DNA of 64,000 bases from the NCBI GenBank assembly GCA_030432695.1, contig JAUILN010000015.1, positions 1-64,000 of the forward strand, written 5' to 3'. Of the stretch, positions 25,962-34,836 are shown piece by piece. The notes beneath the pieces were generated by a model. The model did no database searches. It was given only the letters and a program-made list of their open reading frames with translations, and had not been told where the DNA came from. Source of the stretch: a bacterium. Lineage in GTDB: Bacteria; Planctomycetota; UBA1135; UBA2386. A program made the position numbers and the translations under genes. Positions within the stretch are counted from its first letter, which is position 1, and every line of letters begins with the position of its first letter.

Positions 25962-26947
25962 ACCTGACCGTGCTCGGCAATGGCGGCTTCGGCACCGCGA
26001 TGGCGCTCTGCGGCCTGCGGGCCGGCCATCGGGTGCGGCTGTGGGGCCACGATCCCGACTACACCGCGGAGCTGGCGCGGACGCGGCGCAATCCGCGCTA
26101 CCTCCCGGATGTCGAGCTGCCCGCGGAACTCGACGTGAGCACCGAACCGCGGCGGGTGCTCGACGACGCCGAGGTGGTCCTCGTCGCGATCCCCACCCAG
26201 CACCTGCGCGCCACCGTCGCTGGGCTTGCCGCCCACCTGCCCGCCGGCACGCCGCTGGTGTCGCTCGCCAAGGGGCTGGAGCAGGGGACGGCCGAGCGGC
26301 CCAGCCAGGTTCTCGCCGAGGCCTTTCCGACGGCGCCGGTGCTGGTGCTCAGCGGCCCGAGTCACGCCGAAGAGGTTGCCAAGGGCCTGCCCGCGGTGCT
26401 GGTGATCGCCGGCGAAGATGCAGCGCTGCGCGCGCATCTTCGGGAAGCGTTGAGCTGCGACTGTCTGCGCGTCTACAGCAACGACGACCTGCTCGGCGTC
26501 GAGCTCTGCGGCGCGTTGAAGAACGTGATGGCGGTGGCGGCCGGGATCGCCGATGGCCTCGGCCTCGGCGACAACACCAAGGCGGCGATCCTGTCGCGGG
26601 GGCTGGTCGAGATGACCCGCTATGGCGTCGCGGCCGGGGCCCGAGCCGAGACTTTCCAGGGCATTGCGGGCGTGGGAGACCTCGCGGTCACCGCGTTCAG
26701 TCGCCACGGGCGCAACCGGGCCTTCGGCGAGCGGATCGGCCGTGGCGAGACCTTGGAGCAGATCCTCGCCGCGACCCGCAAGGTCGCGGAGGGGGTGTGG
26801 ACCTCGCGGGTCGTGCGGCAGCGGGCGCGCGAGATGGCGGTCGAGATGCCGATCACCGAGGCGGTCTGCGCGGTCCTGTTCGACCGGCTCCCGGCCGAGG
26901 TCGCGGTGCAGAAGCTGATGGAGCGCGATCCGAAGGCCGAGGCGTGA
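25958..26947 (+). CDS. gpsA: NAD(P)-dependent glycerol-3-phosphate dehydrogenase
   Basis: The protein has 329 residues. It reduces dihydroxyacetone phosphate to sn-glycerol 3-phosphate for phospholipid synthesis. Motifs: Rossmann LGNGGFGTAMA (residues about 5-15), AIPTQHLR, SLAKGLE, LSGPSHAEEVAKGLP with the catalytic region, ELCGALKNVMAVAAGIADGLGLGDNTKAA (catalytic Lys), and GIAGVGDLAVTAFSRHGRNR. Length and order are normal. It forms an operon with plsY. Confidence 0.97.
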   Translation: MNLTVLGNGGFGTAMALCGLRAGHRVRLWGHDPDYTAELARTRRNPRYLPDVELPAELDVSTEPRRVLDDAEVVLVAIPTQHLRATVAGLAAHLPAGTPLVSLAKGLEQGTAERPSQVLAEAFPTAPVLVLSGPSHAEEVAKGLPAVLVIAGEDAALRAHLREALSCDCLRVYSNDDLLGVELCGALKNVMAVAAGIADGLGLGDNTKAAILSRGLVEMTRYGVAAGARAETFQGIAGVGDLAVTAFSRHGRNRAFGERIGRGETLEQILAATRKVAEGVWTSRVVRQRAREMAVEMPITEAVCAVLFDRLPAEVAVQKLMERDPKAEA

Positions 26948-26978
26948 AGCGGGGGTGTGGCGGGGCGATGATGCGGCG

Positions 26979-29255
26979 ATGCATCTTCGAGGGTTGCTGC
27001 TCGGTGCGCTCGGCGCGTCGCTGTTCCTGACGGGAGTCCCGACCGCGCAGGCCCGGACCCGGTTGAGGGTCCAGAGGGAACTCGGCCTGATCGACTGCTT
27101 CGCGCTCGACCAGGCGCTGTTGCCCGACGACGTGGAGCCACGCGGCTGGCTCGACGCCGAGCGCTTCCTGACCTTCGAGCCCGTGACCGACAGCGACGAC
27201 CCGGCCGAGCGCGAGGCCTCCTGGTCGACCTGGTTCACGCGCAGCGTCGTCGATCCGGCGGAGCGGGAGGTCTTCGTCGAACGCAAGTGGCTCGACTTCC
27301 TGGAGGGCTGGGCCGGCTATCCCGACGGCGTGTTCGAGACCGCGCTCGCCGAGCCGGATGCCTGGCACTGGCTGCCGAAGCACGACGGCTTCGTGTTCTC
27401 GGTGGCCGACGACCTGCACTACCTCGCGTTCGGAGGCGAGGGGACGCGGCGGTTGACCTTCGGTCCCGGCGCGGAGATCGGCGTGCAGCTCGCGCCCGAC
27501 GGCGTGCACTGTGCCTACGTCCGTGGCCATGACCTCTACGTCGCGCCGGTGACCTACGAGGGTCAGGAGCGTCCGCTCACCGAGGGTGGCCACGAGGACC
27601 TGCTGCACGGCCGCCTCGACTGGATCTACCAGGAGGAACTCTACGGCCGCGGCAACTTCCAGGGCTTCTGGTGGTCGCCCGACTCGACCCGCATCGCGCT
27701 GCTGCGGATCGACGAGTCGCCGGTCCGCGACTTCGAGCTGGTGTCGGACATCCCGGTGCAGGCCGAGGTCGAGGTGACAAACTACCCGAAAGCCGGCGCG
27801 CCCAACCCGGTCGTCACCCTGGGCGTCGTCGACATCGCCGGCGGTCCGGTGCGTTGGTTCGCCATGGATCGCTACGGGACGATGGACACGCTGCTCGTCC
27901 GGGTCACCTGGGCACCGGACGGCAAGGAGGTGTTCTTCCAGGTGCAGGAGCGGGAACAGCGCTGGCTCGACCTGCTGGCCGGCGACGCGGCGACCGGTGC
28001 GATCCGCCACGTGTTCCGGGAGGAGAGCGACTGCTTCGTCGAGGCCGGTCCGGAGCCGGTGTGGCTGAAGGACGGAGCCGAGTTCCTCTGGCAGTCGGCG
28101 CGCGACGGCTTCGAACACCTCTACCGCTATCGCAGGGACGGCGAGTTGATCGGTCGACTGACCGAGGGTCGGTTCGAGGCCGATCAGGTCGTCCACGTCG
28201 ACGAGACGGCGGGCGAGGTGTTCTTCGTCGGCGATGCCGGCCGCTTCACCGAGCAGCATCTGTCGAAGGTCGGGCTGGCGGGCGGCGATGTCGAGGTGCT
28301 CACCGCGCACCGCAAGGGCTGGAACGACGTCGAATTCGCCCCCGATGGTCAGCACTTCGTGCTGTCGCACAGCCGCATCGACCACCCGATGTCGCGCCTC
28401 GTCTGCGACCGTGATGGCAAGGAGGTCGGCCGCATCGTCGACAGCCGCGACGGCCTGCTCACCACTTTCGGGGTCGGTCGGCCCGAGTTCGTCACGGTCG
28501 ACAACCGCGACGGCTTCGGTATGGAGTGCATGCTGTTCCGGCCCGCGGACTTCGATCCCGGCAAGCGCTATCCGGCGCTGTGCTTCACCTACTCGGGGCC
28601 ACATACGCCGCGGGTCCTCGACCGTTGGCGGTGGCGCGACACGCTCTGGCACCATCGCCTGGCCCAGCAGGGCTACGTGGTCTGGGTCTGTGACAACCGC
28701 TCGGCGTCCGGCAAGGGGCGCGAGGCGACCTGCACCGCCTGGCGCGATCTCGGCCGCGGGGAGCTCCGCGACCTGGAAGACGGTCTCGACTGGCTGCTCG
28801 CGCAAGGCTTCGTCGATCCGGAGCGCGTCGCGCTGTGGGGCTGGAGCTACGGCGGCTACCAGACCCTCTACGCGCTGACCCACTCGAAGAAGTGGGCCGC
28901 CGGCATCGCGGTGAACCCGGTGACCGACTGGTCGCTCTACGACTCGATCTACACCGAGCGCTACATGGGCACGCCGGCGAGCAACCCCGAAGGCTATCGC
29001 TTCTCGAGCGTGCTGCGCGCGGCCAAGGACCTGCACGGCGAGCTGCTGCTGGTCCACTCGACGATGGACGACAACGTGCACATGCAGAACAGCATGACCC
29101 TGTGTTGGGAGCTGCAGCAGGCCGGCATCCCGTTCCGCTTCATGCCGTACCCGCGGGTGCGCCACGGCATGCAGGACTTCCGCCAGCAGCTCCACCTGTT
29201 CGCGACGATGGAGTCGTTCCTGGGCGACGCGCTGCGCGGAGGGCCGGGGCGTTGA
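26979..29255 (+). CDS. Exported S9-family dipeptidyl/prolyl oligopeptidase
   Basis: The protein has 758 residues with a signal peptide (MHLRGLLLGALGASLFL...AQA). The N-terminal beta-propeller contains DWIYQEELYGR, equivalent to the Glu-Glu motif of DPP IV that anchors the substrate N-terminus. The C-terminal alpha/beta hydrolase has GWSYGGY (Ser about 622), the DDNVH Asp (about 697) and RHGM His (about 728), a complete Ser-Asp-His triad in S9 order. It likely trims X-Pro or similar dipeptides in the periplasm. I chose ATG 26979 because it starts the signal peptide; the frame runs back to GTG 26955. The stop overlaps the next gene (TTGA). Confidence 0.9.
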   Translation: MHLRGLLLGALGASLFLTGVPTAQARTRLRVQRELGLIDCFALDQALLPDDVEPRGWLDAERFLTFEPVTDSDDPAEREASWSTWFTRSVVDPAEREVFVERKWLDFLEGWAGYPDGVFETALAEPDAWHWLPKHDGFVFSVADDLHYLAFGGEGTRRLTFGPGAEIGVQLAPDGVHCAYVRGHDLYVAPVTYEGQERPLTEGGHEDLLHGRLDWIYQEELYGRGNFQGFWWSPDSTRIALLRIDESPVRDFELVSDIPVQAEVEVTNYPKAGAPNPVVTLGVVDIAGGPVRWFAMDRYGTMDTLLVRVTWAPDGKEVFFQVQEREQRWLDLLAGDAATGAIRHVFREESDCFVEAGPEPVWLKDGAEFLWQSARDGFEHLYRYRRDGELIGRLTEGRFEADQVVHVDETAGEVFFVGDAGRFTEQHLSKVGLAGGDVEVLTAHRKGWNDVEFAPDGQHFVLSHSRIDHPMSRLVCDRDGKEVGRIVDSRDGLLTTFGVGRPEFVTVDNRDGFGMECMLFRPADFDPGKRYPALCFTYSGPHTPRVLDRWRWRDTLWHHRLAQQGYVVWVCDNRSASGKGREATCTAWRDLGRGELRDLEDGLDWLLAQGFVDPERVALWGWSYGGYQTLYALTHSKKWAAGIAVNPVTDWSLYDSIYTERYMGTPASNPEGYRFSSVLRAAKDLHGELLLVHSTMDDNVHMQNSMTLCWELQQAGIPFRFMPYPRVRHGMQDFRQQLHLFATMESFLGDALRGGPGR

Positions 29256-29890
29256 GTCGCGTCGATCTCTGGGTGGGGCCGCTGTCGGTCTACTTCGCCA
29301 GCCTCACCGGCAAGTCCGCCGACGAACTCCGGGGTGGCGTGGAACGCTGGGCTCAGGACGTCGGCGAGTCGCTGGGCAAACGGTTGAAGAGCCCGCTGCG
29401 CTGGTCGGAGGAGGCCTCGGCGGTCGCGGAGCAGATCGAACTCGGGCGCGGTCTCGACGCGGTGCGGCTGCTCGCGGTCCACGCGCAGGCGACCGACCAG
29501 GACCTGCCCGATGCATTGCCCGCGCAGCTCGCCGACGACCAGGTGTATCGCGAGGCCGAGCAGCGCTCGTTCCAGAAGAGTCACTATGGCCAGGTGCTGG
29601 TCGCAGACTGCTGGCTGCCCGGCGACTTCGACTTCACGTTCCGGGTGCCGCGACCCGACGGCGAGGACTGGACCTTCGGCTCGCTCGCGGCCTGCCGCGA
29701 TCAGCTGCACTTCCTCGAGGCGCGTACCTTCGGTCTGTCGGCCGAGGCGCGCGCGGAGTTCGCGGCCGCGCCCCTGGACGACCTCGCGTCGTTCGTCAAG
29801 CAGGCGCGCGCCGGACTGGCACGCATGCGCACCGCGGTCGACCGGGCCTTCGACCATGGTCTGCCGGTGGCGCTGCAACGACTCGGGTGA
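29252..29890 (+). CDS. Protein of unknown function (cytoplasmic)
   Basis: I do not recognise this 212-residue protein. The likely start is TTG 29252 overlapping the peptidase stop; a GTG at about 29270 is an alternative. It has no signal peptide or transmembrane segment. Notable segments are VGPLSVYFASLTGKSADELRGG near the start, SHYGQVLVADCWLPGDFDFTF in the middle (a lone conserved-looking Cys-Trp), and a helical C-terminus (FVKQARAGLARMRTAVDRAFD). Coupling to the S9 peptidase implies co-expression, but a functional link is not evident. Confidence 0.65.
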   Translation: MSRVDLWVGPLSVYFASLTGKSADELRGGVERWAQDVGESLGKRLKSPLRWSEEASAVAEQIELGRGLDAVRLLAVHAQATDQDLPDALPAQLADDQVYREAEQRSFQKSHYGQVLVADCWLPGDFDFTFRVPRPDGEDWTFGSLAACRDQLHFLEARTFGLSAEARAEFAAAPLDDLASFVKQARAGLARMRTAVDRAFDHGLPVALQRLG

Positions 29891-29951
29891 GGCGGGGAGT
29901 CCTGCCCGTGACCGGCGGGGAATTCCCCGTGCCCCGGGTCAGGGTCGTCTG

Positions 29952-29957
29952 TACCCT
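29952..29957 (+). promoter_or_regulatory. TACCCT -10-like box before the first POT transporter gene
   Basis: TACCCT lies 39 bases upstream of the TTG start at 29997, in the 106-base gap after the preceding stop. GGAG at 29986-29989 is a good ribosome-binding site for that TTG. No clear -35 is visible. Confidence 0.35.
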
Positions 29958-29996
29958 TCGGCCCCCAACGACTTCCGCACACCACGGAGAACGAGC

Positions 29997-31571
29997 TTGA
30001 CCGACGCGAACCAGGTGCTTGACGTCCAGGACCTGCCCGAGAAGCAGCCTCCCGGGCTGTACATGATGTTCTTCGCGGAGCTGTGGGAGCGGTTCTGCTA
30101 CTACGGCATGCGGGCGCTGCTGGCGGTCTACGTCGCGCAGCTGTTCATGGTCCAGCAGTCCGACGCGTCGCTGAAGTACGGCGCGTTCACGGCGCTGATC
30201 TACGCGACCGGGACCTTCGGCGGCTACGTCGCCGACAAGGTGCTGGGCTTCCGTCGAACGATCCTGCTCGGCGGTCTGATCATGGCCGCCGGCGAGTTCC
30301 TGCTGATCGTCTTCGACCAGACGACGTTCCTCTACGGGCTCGCGTTGATCGTGGTGGGCAATGGCCTGTTCAAGCCGAACATCAGCTCGCTCGTGGGCAA
30401 GATGTACGGTGAGAACGACCCGCGACGGGACTCGGGGTTCACGATCTTCTACATGGGGATCAACATCGGAGCGTTGATCGCGCCGGTGATCTGCGCAGGT
30501 GTCTCCAACATGTTCCCGGTCCAGGTGCCGCTGGATCAGCTGCCACCGGGCATGGAGGTCACCGAAGAGTGGCGGGCTGCCGGGTTCGCGGAGCTGCCGG
30601 ACTACCGCTGGGGCTTCGGCCTCGCGGGCGTCGGCATGCTGCTGGGTCTCGCGACCTTCTGGTTCTTCCGGCACCTCCTGCACGGCCAGGGCGAACCGCC
30701 GGCGAATCGTCGTGGGCCGGTTCCGGTCCTGCTGGTCCTGGTCGGCTGCGCCGTTCTCACCCCGCTGATCTACTTCCTGATCGCGGACGAGCTGTGGGCC
30801 GGACGGATCCTGCTGGGCCTCGCGATCCTGGCGGTCGTCTACATCGTGGCGATGGCGTTGAAGTACATCGCGAACGGAGAGACTCAGATCGGTCAGCGGA
30901 TGTTCGCGCTGGTGATCCTGCTGTTCGCGAACTCGGTGTTCTGGTCCTGCTTCGAGCAGGCCGGCAACTCGCTCAACTTCTTCGCCCGCGACCACGTCAG
31001 CAACCCGAGCTGGTTCAGCTTCGAATACTTCCAGTCGGTCAACCCGGTCTACATCGTCCTGCTCGGACCGGTGTTCGCCTGGCTGTGGATCCGGCTGAGC
31101 AAGGCCAACGCCAACCCTTCGATCCCGGCGAAGTTCGGCCTCGGGCTGATCCAGGTCGGCCTCGGCTTCGGGGTCATCCTCGGGGCGATCGCGCTGGCCG
31201 GGCCCGATGCGCGGACGCCGTTCCTGCTGCTGTTCCTGCTCTACCTCCTGCATACCACGGGTGAGCTGTGCATCTCGCCCGTGGGGCTCTCGATGGTCAC
31301 CAAGCTCGCACCACCGAGCATGACCGGCCTGATCATGGGGGCGTGGTTCCTGTCGATCAGCTCGGGCAACTTCGTCGCCGGCATCATCTCGGCGATCGCC
31401 GGTGGGTCGGAGGCCGAGGGCGGCGCGGATGCGGCTTCTCCGACCGGGGAGGCGGCCTTGACGACCTACTCCGACACCTACGAGTTCGTGATGTGGTACG
31501 CGATCGGTGCCGGCGTGGTGATGCTGCTGCTCGCGAAGCCGATCAACAAGCTGATGCACGGCATCAAGTGA
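29997..31571 (+). CDS. POT-family proton-dependent peptide transporter
   Basis: The protein has 524 residues from TTG 29997 (GGAG about 8 bases upstream). It is a major-facilitator-fold member of the PTR2/POT family. Signature FFAELWERFCYYGMRALLAVY contains the ExxER motif for proton coupling on helix 1. GNGLFKPNISSLVGKMY and FYMGINIGALIAP are PTR2 motifs, FANSVFWSCFEQAGNSLNF carries the helix-7 region, and GELCISPVGLSMVTKLAP is the helix-10 motif. About 14 hydrophobic helices are visible. It imports di/tripeptides with protons. The next gene is a diverged paralog in tandem, and the exported peptidase upstream would supply substrates. Confidence 0.92.
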   Translation: MTDANQVLDVQDLPEKQPPGLYMMFFAELWERFCYYGMRALLAVYVAQLFMVQQSDASLKYGAFTALIYATGTFGGYVADKVLGFRRTILLGGLIMAAGEFLLIVFDQTTFLYGLALIVVGNGLFKPNISSLVGKMYGENDPRRDSGFTIFYMGINIGALIAPVICAGVSNMFPVQVPLDQLPPGMEVTEEWRAAGFAELPDYRWGFGLAGVGMLLGLATFWFFRHLLHGQGEPPANRRGPVPVLLVLVGCAVLTPLIYFLIADELWAGRILLGLAILAVVYIVAMALKYIANGETQIGQRMFALVILLFANSVFWSCFEQAGNSLNFFARDHVSNPSWFSFEYFQSVNPVYIVLLGPVFAWLWIRLSKANANPSIPAKFGLGLIQVGLGFGVILGAIALAGPDARTPFLLLFLLYLLHTTGELCISPVGLSMVTKLAPPSMTGLIMGAWFLSISSGNFVAGIISAIAGGSEAEGGADAASPTGEAALTTYSDTYEFVMWYAIGAGVVMLLLAKPINKLMHGIK

Positions 31572-31644
31572 CGGGCGGGCGGTGCCCTCTCGCCGCCAGC
31601 TCATCGACTCTCACCCTCTCTCGACCCCTCCCGAGGAAACCCTC

Positions 31645-33570
31645 TTGCTCACCGGACATCCGAAGGGCCTCTACCGCCTGTTCTTCATCGAGATGTGGGA
31701 GCGCCTGGCCTTCTACACGATGGTCGGCATCCTGCTGCTCTACACGATCGACTCGGAGACCGGCGGGCTCGGCCTGTCGCGGGTCGTCGGCAACGAGATC
31801 TACGGGCTCTATCTGGCCTTCGTCTACTTCACCCCATACCTGGGTGGACTCGTCGCCGACCGCTTCCTCGGCTACCGAAGGTCGGTGCTGATCGGAGGGC
31901 TGTTCTTCGCGCTCGGCTTCGTGCTGATGAGCATCTACGGCTCGGTGACCTTCGTCTCCGGGCTGGTGTGTCTGTGCATCGGCAACGGCTTCTTCAAGCC
32001 GAACATCTCGGTGATGGTCGGCAACCTGTATGCGGCCAACGATCCGAAGCGCGACGCGGGCTTCAACATCTTCTACATGGGCATCAACATCGGTGCCTTC
32101 ATCGCCAACTTCCTCGCCGCGATCGCCCGCAACTGGTACGGCTGGCCGGCGGTGTTCCTGGCCGCGGCCGGCGGAATGGTGATCGGGGTCGCGATCCTGC
32201 TGGCGAGCTGGAAGGTGTTGGAGCCGGCCGATCGGCGCGGTGCCCGCGCGGCGGGAGATGCCTCGTTCGGCCAGATCTTCCTCTTCATCCTGCTGCCCGC
32301 GTTCGTCGCCGGCGCGATCGGGTACTTCGCTGCGAAGGAATTCCTGCCCGAGGATTCGCCGATGCGGCCCGCGGTGGTCGGGTTCCTGGTGGGCATCCTG
32401 CCGATCGTGGCCTTCTTCTGGCGCCTCGGTTCGAAGGCGACCGACGAGGAGCGGCCGGGTCTGCGCGCGCTGTTCCCAGTCTATCTGGCCGGCGCCACGT
32501 TCTTCATGGTGCTGCACCTGAACGGCAGTGCGATGACGTCGTGGGCGCTGGACAAGACCGACCGGCAGGTCGCGGTCATGCCGGCCACGTTCGAGCGCGA
32601 CGCGCTGCCGTCGTACTACGGCAATGCCGCCGACCAGACGCCGCGACCCAATCGCGCGAACCTCCTGGCGGTGGAGTCCGCCGAGCTGGCCAACATGTAT
32701 GGCCAACAGCGGATGAGCGACGAGGCGCTGGCCACGCTGACCGCCGACCTGCCGAGCGACGTGCGCGTCGAGGAGATCCCCAGCGACAGCGAGAGCCTGA
32801 CCGCCGAGCAGCAGGCCTGGAACGAGCGGGCGGTCGACATCTACGACGACGTCTCGATCGCCGAGACCACCGATGCCCATGGGCACACCACCATCACCGT
32901 CACGACCGAGATCGGTGCGGAGGCACTGAAGCGCGTCGCGTTCGTGCGCGACGTGGCCGGCGCCGGCACCGTTCCCCAGTTCGTCGTGGCGATGCCCGAC
33001 TACGAGACCATGTATGCCGGCAATCCGCCGGAGCTGCCGCCGGGCGAGTACCTCCAGGTCGCGAACCCCGAACTCTTCCAGTCGCTCAATGCGCTGTTCG
33101 TGATCGGATTCACGCCTCTGGTGGTGATGTTCTTCTCGTGGCTCGTGAACCGCGGCAAGGACTTCAGCACCGCGCGGAAGATCTTCACCGGCCTGCTGCT
33201 GACCACCGCGTCGCTGCTGCTGATGGCCCTCGCCGGGGTGGTGGGCGACAACGGTGCCGTGAAGGTGTCGTACTGGTGGCTAGTGGGCTTCTACGCGATC
33301 GTGACGATCGGCGAACTGTGCCTGTCGCCGATGGCGCTCTCGCTGATCACCAAGCTCTCACCGGCACGCTTCGTGGGGCTGACGATGGGTGGCTGGTTCC
33401 TTGCCACCGCGTTCGGCAACAACTTCTCCGGCTTCTTCGGAGGCCTCGAGTCGCAGATGGAACCGACGTCGTTCTTCCTGTTGCTCGCCGGCGTGGCGGG
33501 AACGGTGACCGCGATCATCGGTGTCCTGCTGCCCAGGCTCGACGCCGCGATCAAGAAGTACGGCGCGTGA
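31645..33570 (+). CDS. POT-family transporter paralog with large inserted loop
   Basis: The protein has 641 residues from TTG 31645, chosen because GAGG lies 8 bases upstream; the same frame begins at GTG 31582. It is a paralog of the preceding transporter: FFIEMWERLAFYTMVG (ExxER retained), GNGFFKPNISVMVGNLY, FYMGINIGAFIANF, GELCLSPMALSLITKLSP. An insertion of about 180 residues (about 320-490) between transmembrane helices contains hydrophilic, Glu/Asp-rich sequence (a DAHGHTT segment, then YAGNPPELPPGEYLQV), probably a folded extramembrane domain not usual for the family. Substrate may differ from that of its neighbour. The stop is followed by hairpin copy B. Confidence 0.88.
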   Translation: MLTGHPKGLYRLFFIEMWERLAFYTMVGILLLYTIDSETGGLGLSRVVGNEIYGLYLAFVYFTPYLGGLVADRFLGYRRSVLIGGLFFALGFVLMSIYGSVTFVSGLVCLCIGNGFFKPNISVMVGNLYAANDPKRDAGFNIFYMGINIGAFIANFLAAIARNWYGWPAVFLAAAGGMVIGVAILLASWKVLEPADRRGARAAGDASFGQIFLFILLPAFVAGAIGYFAAKEFLPEDSPMRPAVVGFLVGILPIVAFFWRLGSKATDEERPGLRALFPVYLAGATFFMVLHLNGSAMTSWALDKTDRQVAVMPATFERDALPSYYGNAADQTPRPNRANLLAVESAELANMYGQQRMSDEALATLTADLPSDVRVEEIPSDSESLTAEQQAWNERAVDIYDDVSIAETTDAHGHTTITVTTEIGAEALKRVAFVRDVAGAGTVPQFVVAMPDYETMYAGNPPELPPGEYLQVANPELFQSLNALFVIGFTPLVVMFFSWLVNRGKDFSTARKIFTGLLLTTASLLLMALAGVVGDNGAVKVSYWWLVGFYAIVTIGELCLSPMALSLITKLSPARFVGLTMGGWFLATAFGNNFSGFFGGLESQMEPTSFFLLLAGVAGTVTAIIGVLLPRLDAAIKKYGA

Positions 33571-33579
33571 CGGCGGCCG

Positions 33580-33622
33580 GTTTCTGTCGTGGTTGGTGCC
33601 TGGCACCAACTACGACAGAAAC
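33580..33622. repeat. GGTGCC-T-GGCACC hairpin element, copy B (21-bp arms)
   Basis: Arms 33580-33600 and 33602-33622 pair along 21 positions around T33601 with one G-T wobble. It starts 9 bases after the transporter stop and ends 5 bases before the stop of the convergent RHH gene, filling the whole intergenic space. It could end transcription from both sides. There is no T-tract. Confidence 0.85.
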
Positions 33623-33627
33623 TCGGG

Positions 33628-33822
33628 TCACGCCGGGTCCTGCGGGTCCGGCTCGCGCGGAGGCTCGATGCGCTCGCCGCGCCCACGCCGCCGCAGCGCC
33701 TCGCGCAGGATCCACTCGATCTGCGCGTTGACGCTGCGCATCTCCTGCTCGGCCCAGCCGCGGACCTCGTCGAGGACCTCGGGGGGCAGGCGGAGCGGGA
33801 AGCCCTTGCGGCGGCTGGCCAC
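33628..33822 (-). CDS. Small Arc-type ribbon-helix-helix DNA-binding protein
   Basis: The protein has 64 residues. KGFPLRLPPEVLDEVRGWAEQE followed by MRSVNAQIEWILREALRRR matches the Arc/TraY ribbon-helix-helix pattern, a short beta strand then two helices with the SVNAQIE core. The C-terminus is charged and Pro-rich. GTG start at 33822 with GAGG upstream. It is 26 bases downstream of the SPFH gene on the same strand, so probably the second gene of that operon. Such small RHH proteins often repress their own operon, and a 12-bp palindrome lies upstream of the SPFH start. Confidence 0.8.
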   Translation of the reverse strand: MASRRKGFPLRLPPEVLDEVRGWAEQEMRSVNAQIEWILREALRRRGRGERIEPPREPDPQDPA

Positions 33823-33848
33823 CCCTCAGCGATCTCCTCGCGGCTGGC

Positions 33849-34760
33849 TCACTGGTAGATCGTGCCCGCGTTGACGATCGGCTGGGTGCCGCGCTCGGAG
33901 CACAGCACCACGAGCAGGTTCTGCACCATCGCCGCCTTGCGCTCCTCGTCGAGGTCGACGATCCCGCCGTCCTTGAGCTGTGCCAGCGCCATCTCGACCA
34001 TGCCGACCGCGCCGTCGACGATCTTGGTCCGTGCCGCGATGACCGCATCTGCCTGCTGCCGCTGCAGCATCGCACTGGCGATCTCCGGCGCGTAGGCCAG
34101 GTGGGTGAGCCGGCACTCCATCACGTCGACGCCGGCGCGCTCGAGGCGTCGGTCGACCTCGTCGAGGAGTTCGTTGCTGACGATGTCGGCGCTGCCGCGC
34201 AGCGAGGTCTCGCCCTCCTTGGCGTCGTCGGCGTCGTACGGATGGTTCGCCGCCATCGCCCGCAGCGCCGACTCGCTCTGTACCTGCACGTACTCCACGT
34301 AGTCGTCGACGTCGAACAGCGCCTGCGCGGTGTCCTTCACCCGCCAGACGATCACGGCGCCGATCTCGATCGGGTTACCGGACTTGTCGTTCACCTTGAG
34401 CTTGTCGCTCTCGAAGTTGCGCGCCCTCAGCGAGACGTCGTGGCGCGCGGTGAACGGGTTGATCCAGAAGAAGCCCTCCTTGCGGATCGTGCCCTTGTAG
34501 ACGCCGAACAGCAGCACGGCCTTGGAGTGGTTCGGGTTGACCAGGACGAGGCCGCGGAGCACCAGGATCGCCGTCGGGATCAGGGCGATGCCGGCGATCA
34601 CGAACGGGGCGGGGCTCAGCCCGCGGTCGTCGCGCTGCGCGCCCAGCACGAACAGCCAGATCGCCGCGGGGAACAGCAGGATGCCGAGCAGCAGCATCGG
34701 GACGCCGGGCATCGGGGCGTCGAAGGTGCGCTCCTGGGAGCGCGGAGAGTCGTTGGGCAT
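33849..34760 (-). CDS. SPFH/band-7 domain membrane protein
   Basis: The protein has 303 residues. Two adjacent hydrophobic segments (about 22-40 and 50-70, [20 protein letters not shown] and a second) precede an SPFH/prohibitin-like domain: [27 protein letters not shown], then [78 protein letters not shown]. It likely forms oligomeric membrane microdomain scaffolds. ATG 34760 was chosen because GAGG lies 7 bases upstream; a start at 34823 would bury the palindrome in the coding region. Its partner is the RHH regulator just downstream. Confidence 0.88.
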   Translation of the reverse strand: MPNDSPRSQERTFDAPMPGVPMLLLGILLFPAAIWLFVLGAQRDDRGLSPAPFVIAGIALIPTAILVLRGLVLVNPNHSKAVLLFGVYKGTIRKEGFFWINPFTARHDVSLRARNFESDKLKVNDKSGNPIEIGAVIVWRVKDTAQALFDVDDYVEYVQVQSESALRAMAANHPYDADDAKEGETSLRGSADIVSNELLDEVDRRLERAGVDVMECRLTHLAYAPEIASAMLQRQQADAVIAARTKIVDGAVGMVEMALAQLKDGGIVDLDEERKAAMVQNLLVVLCSERGTQPIVNAGTIYQ

Positions 34761-34784
34761 TGGTTCCTCGGAGTGTGGTGTCAA

Positions 34785-34796
34785 AGTGATATCACT
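34785..34796. promoter_or_regulatory. 12-bp perfect palindrome AGTGATATCACT, candidate operator
   Basis: AGTGATATCACT is a perfect palindrome 24 bases upstream of the SPFH start, within the 76-base gap after the helicase gene. Its position and symmetry suit a dimeric RHH repressor, and the operon encodes one. Binding is inferred, not shown. Confidence 0.45.
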
Positions 34797-34836
34797 CTGA
34801 TCGCACCTTCGCCAACTATTCACCGGCGCTCCGACT

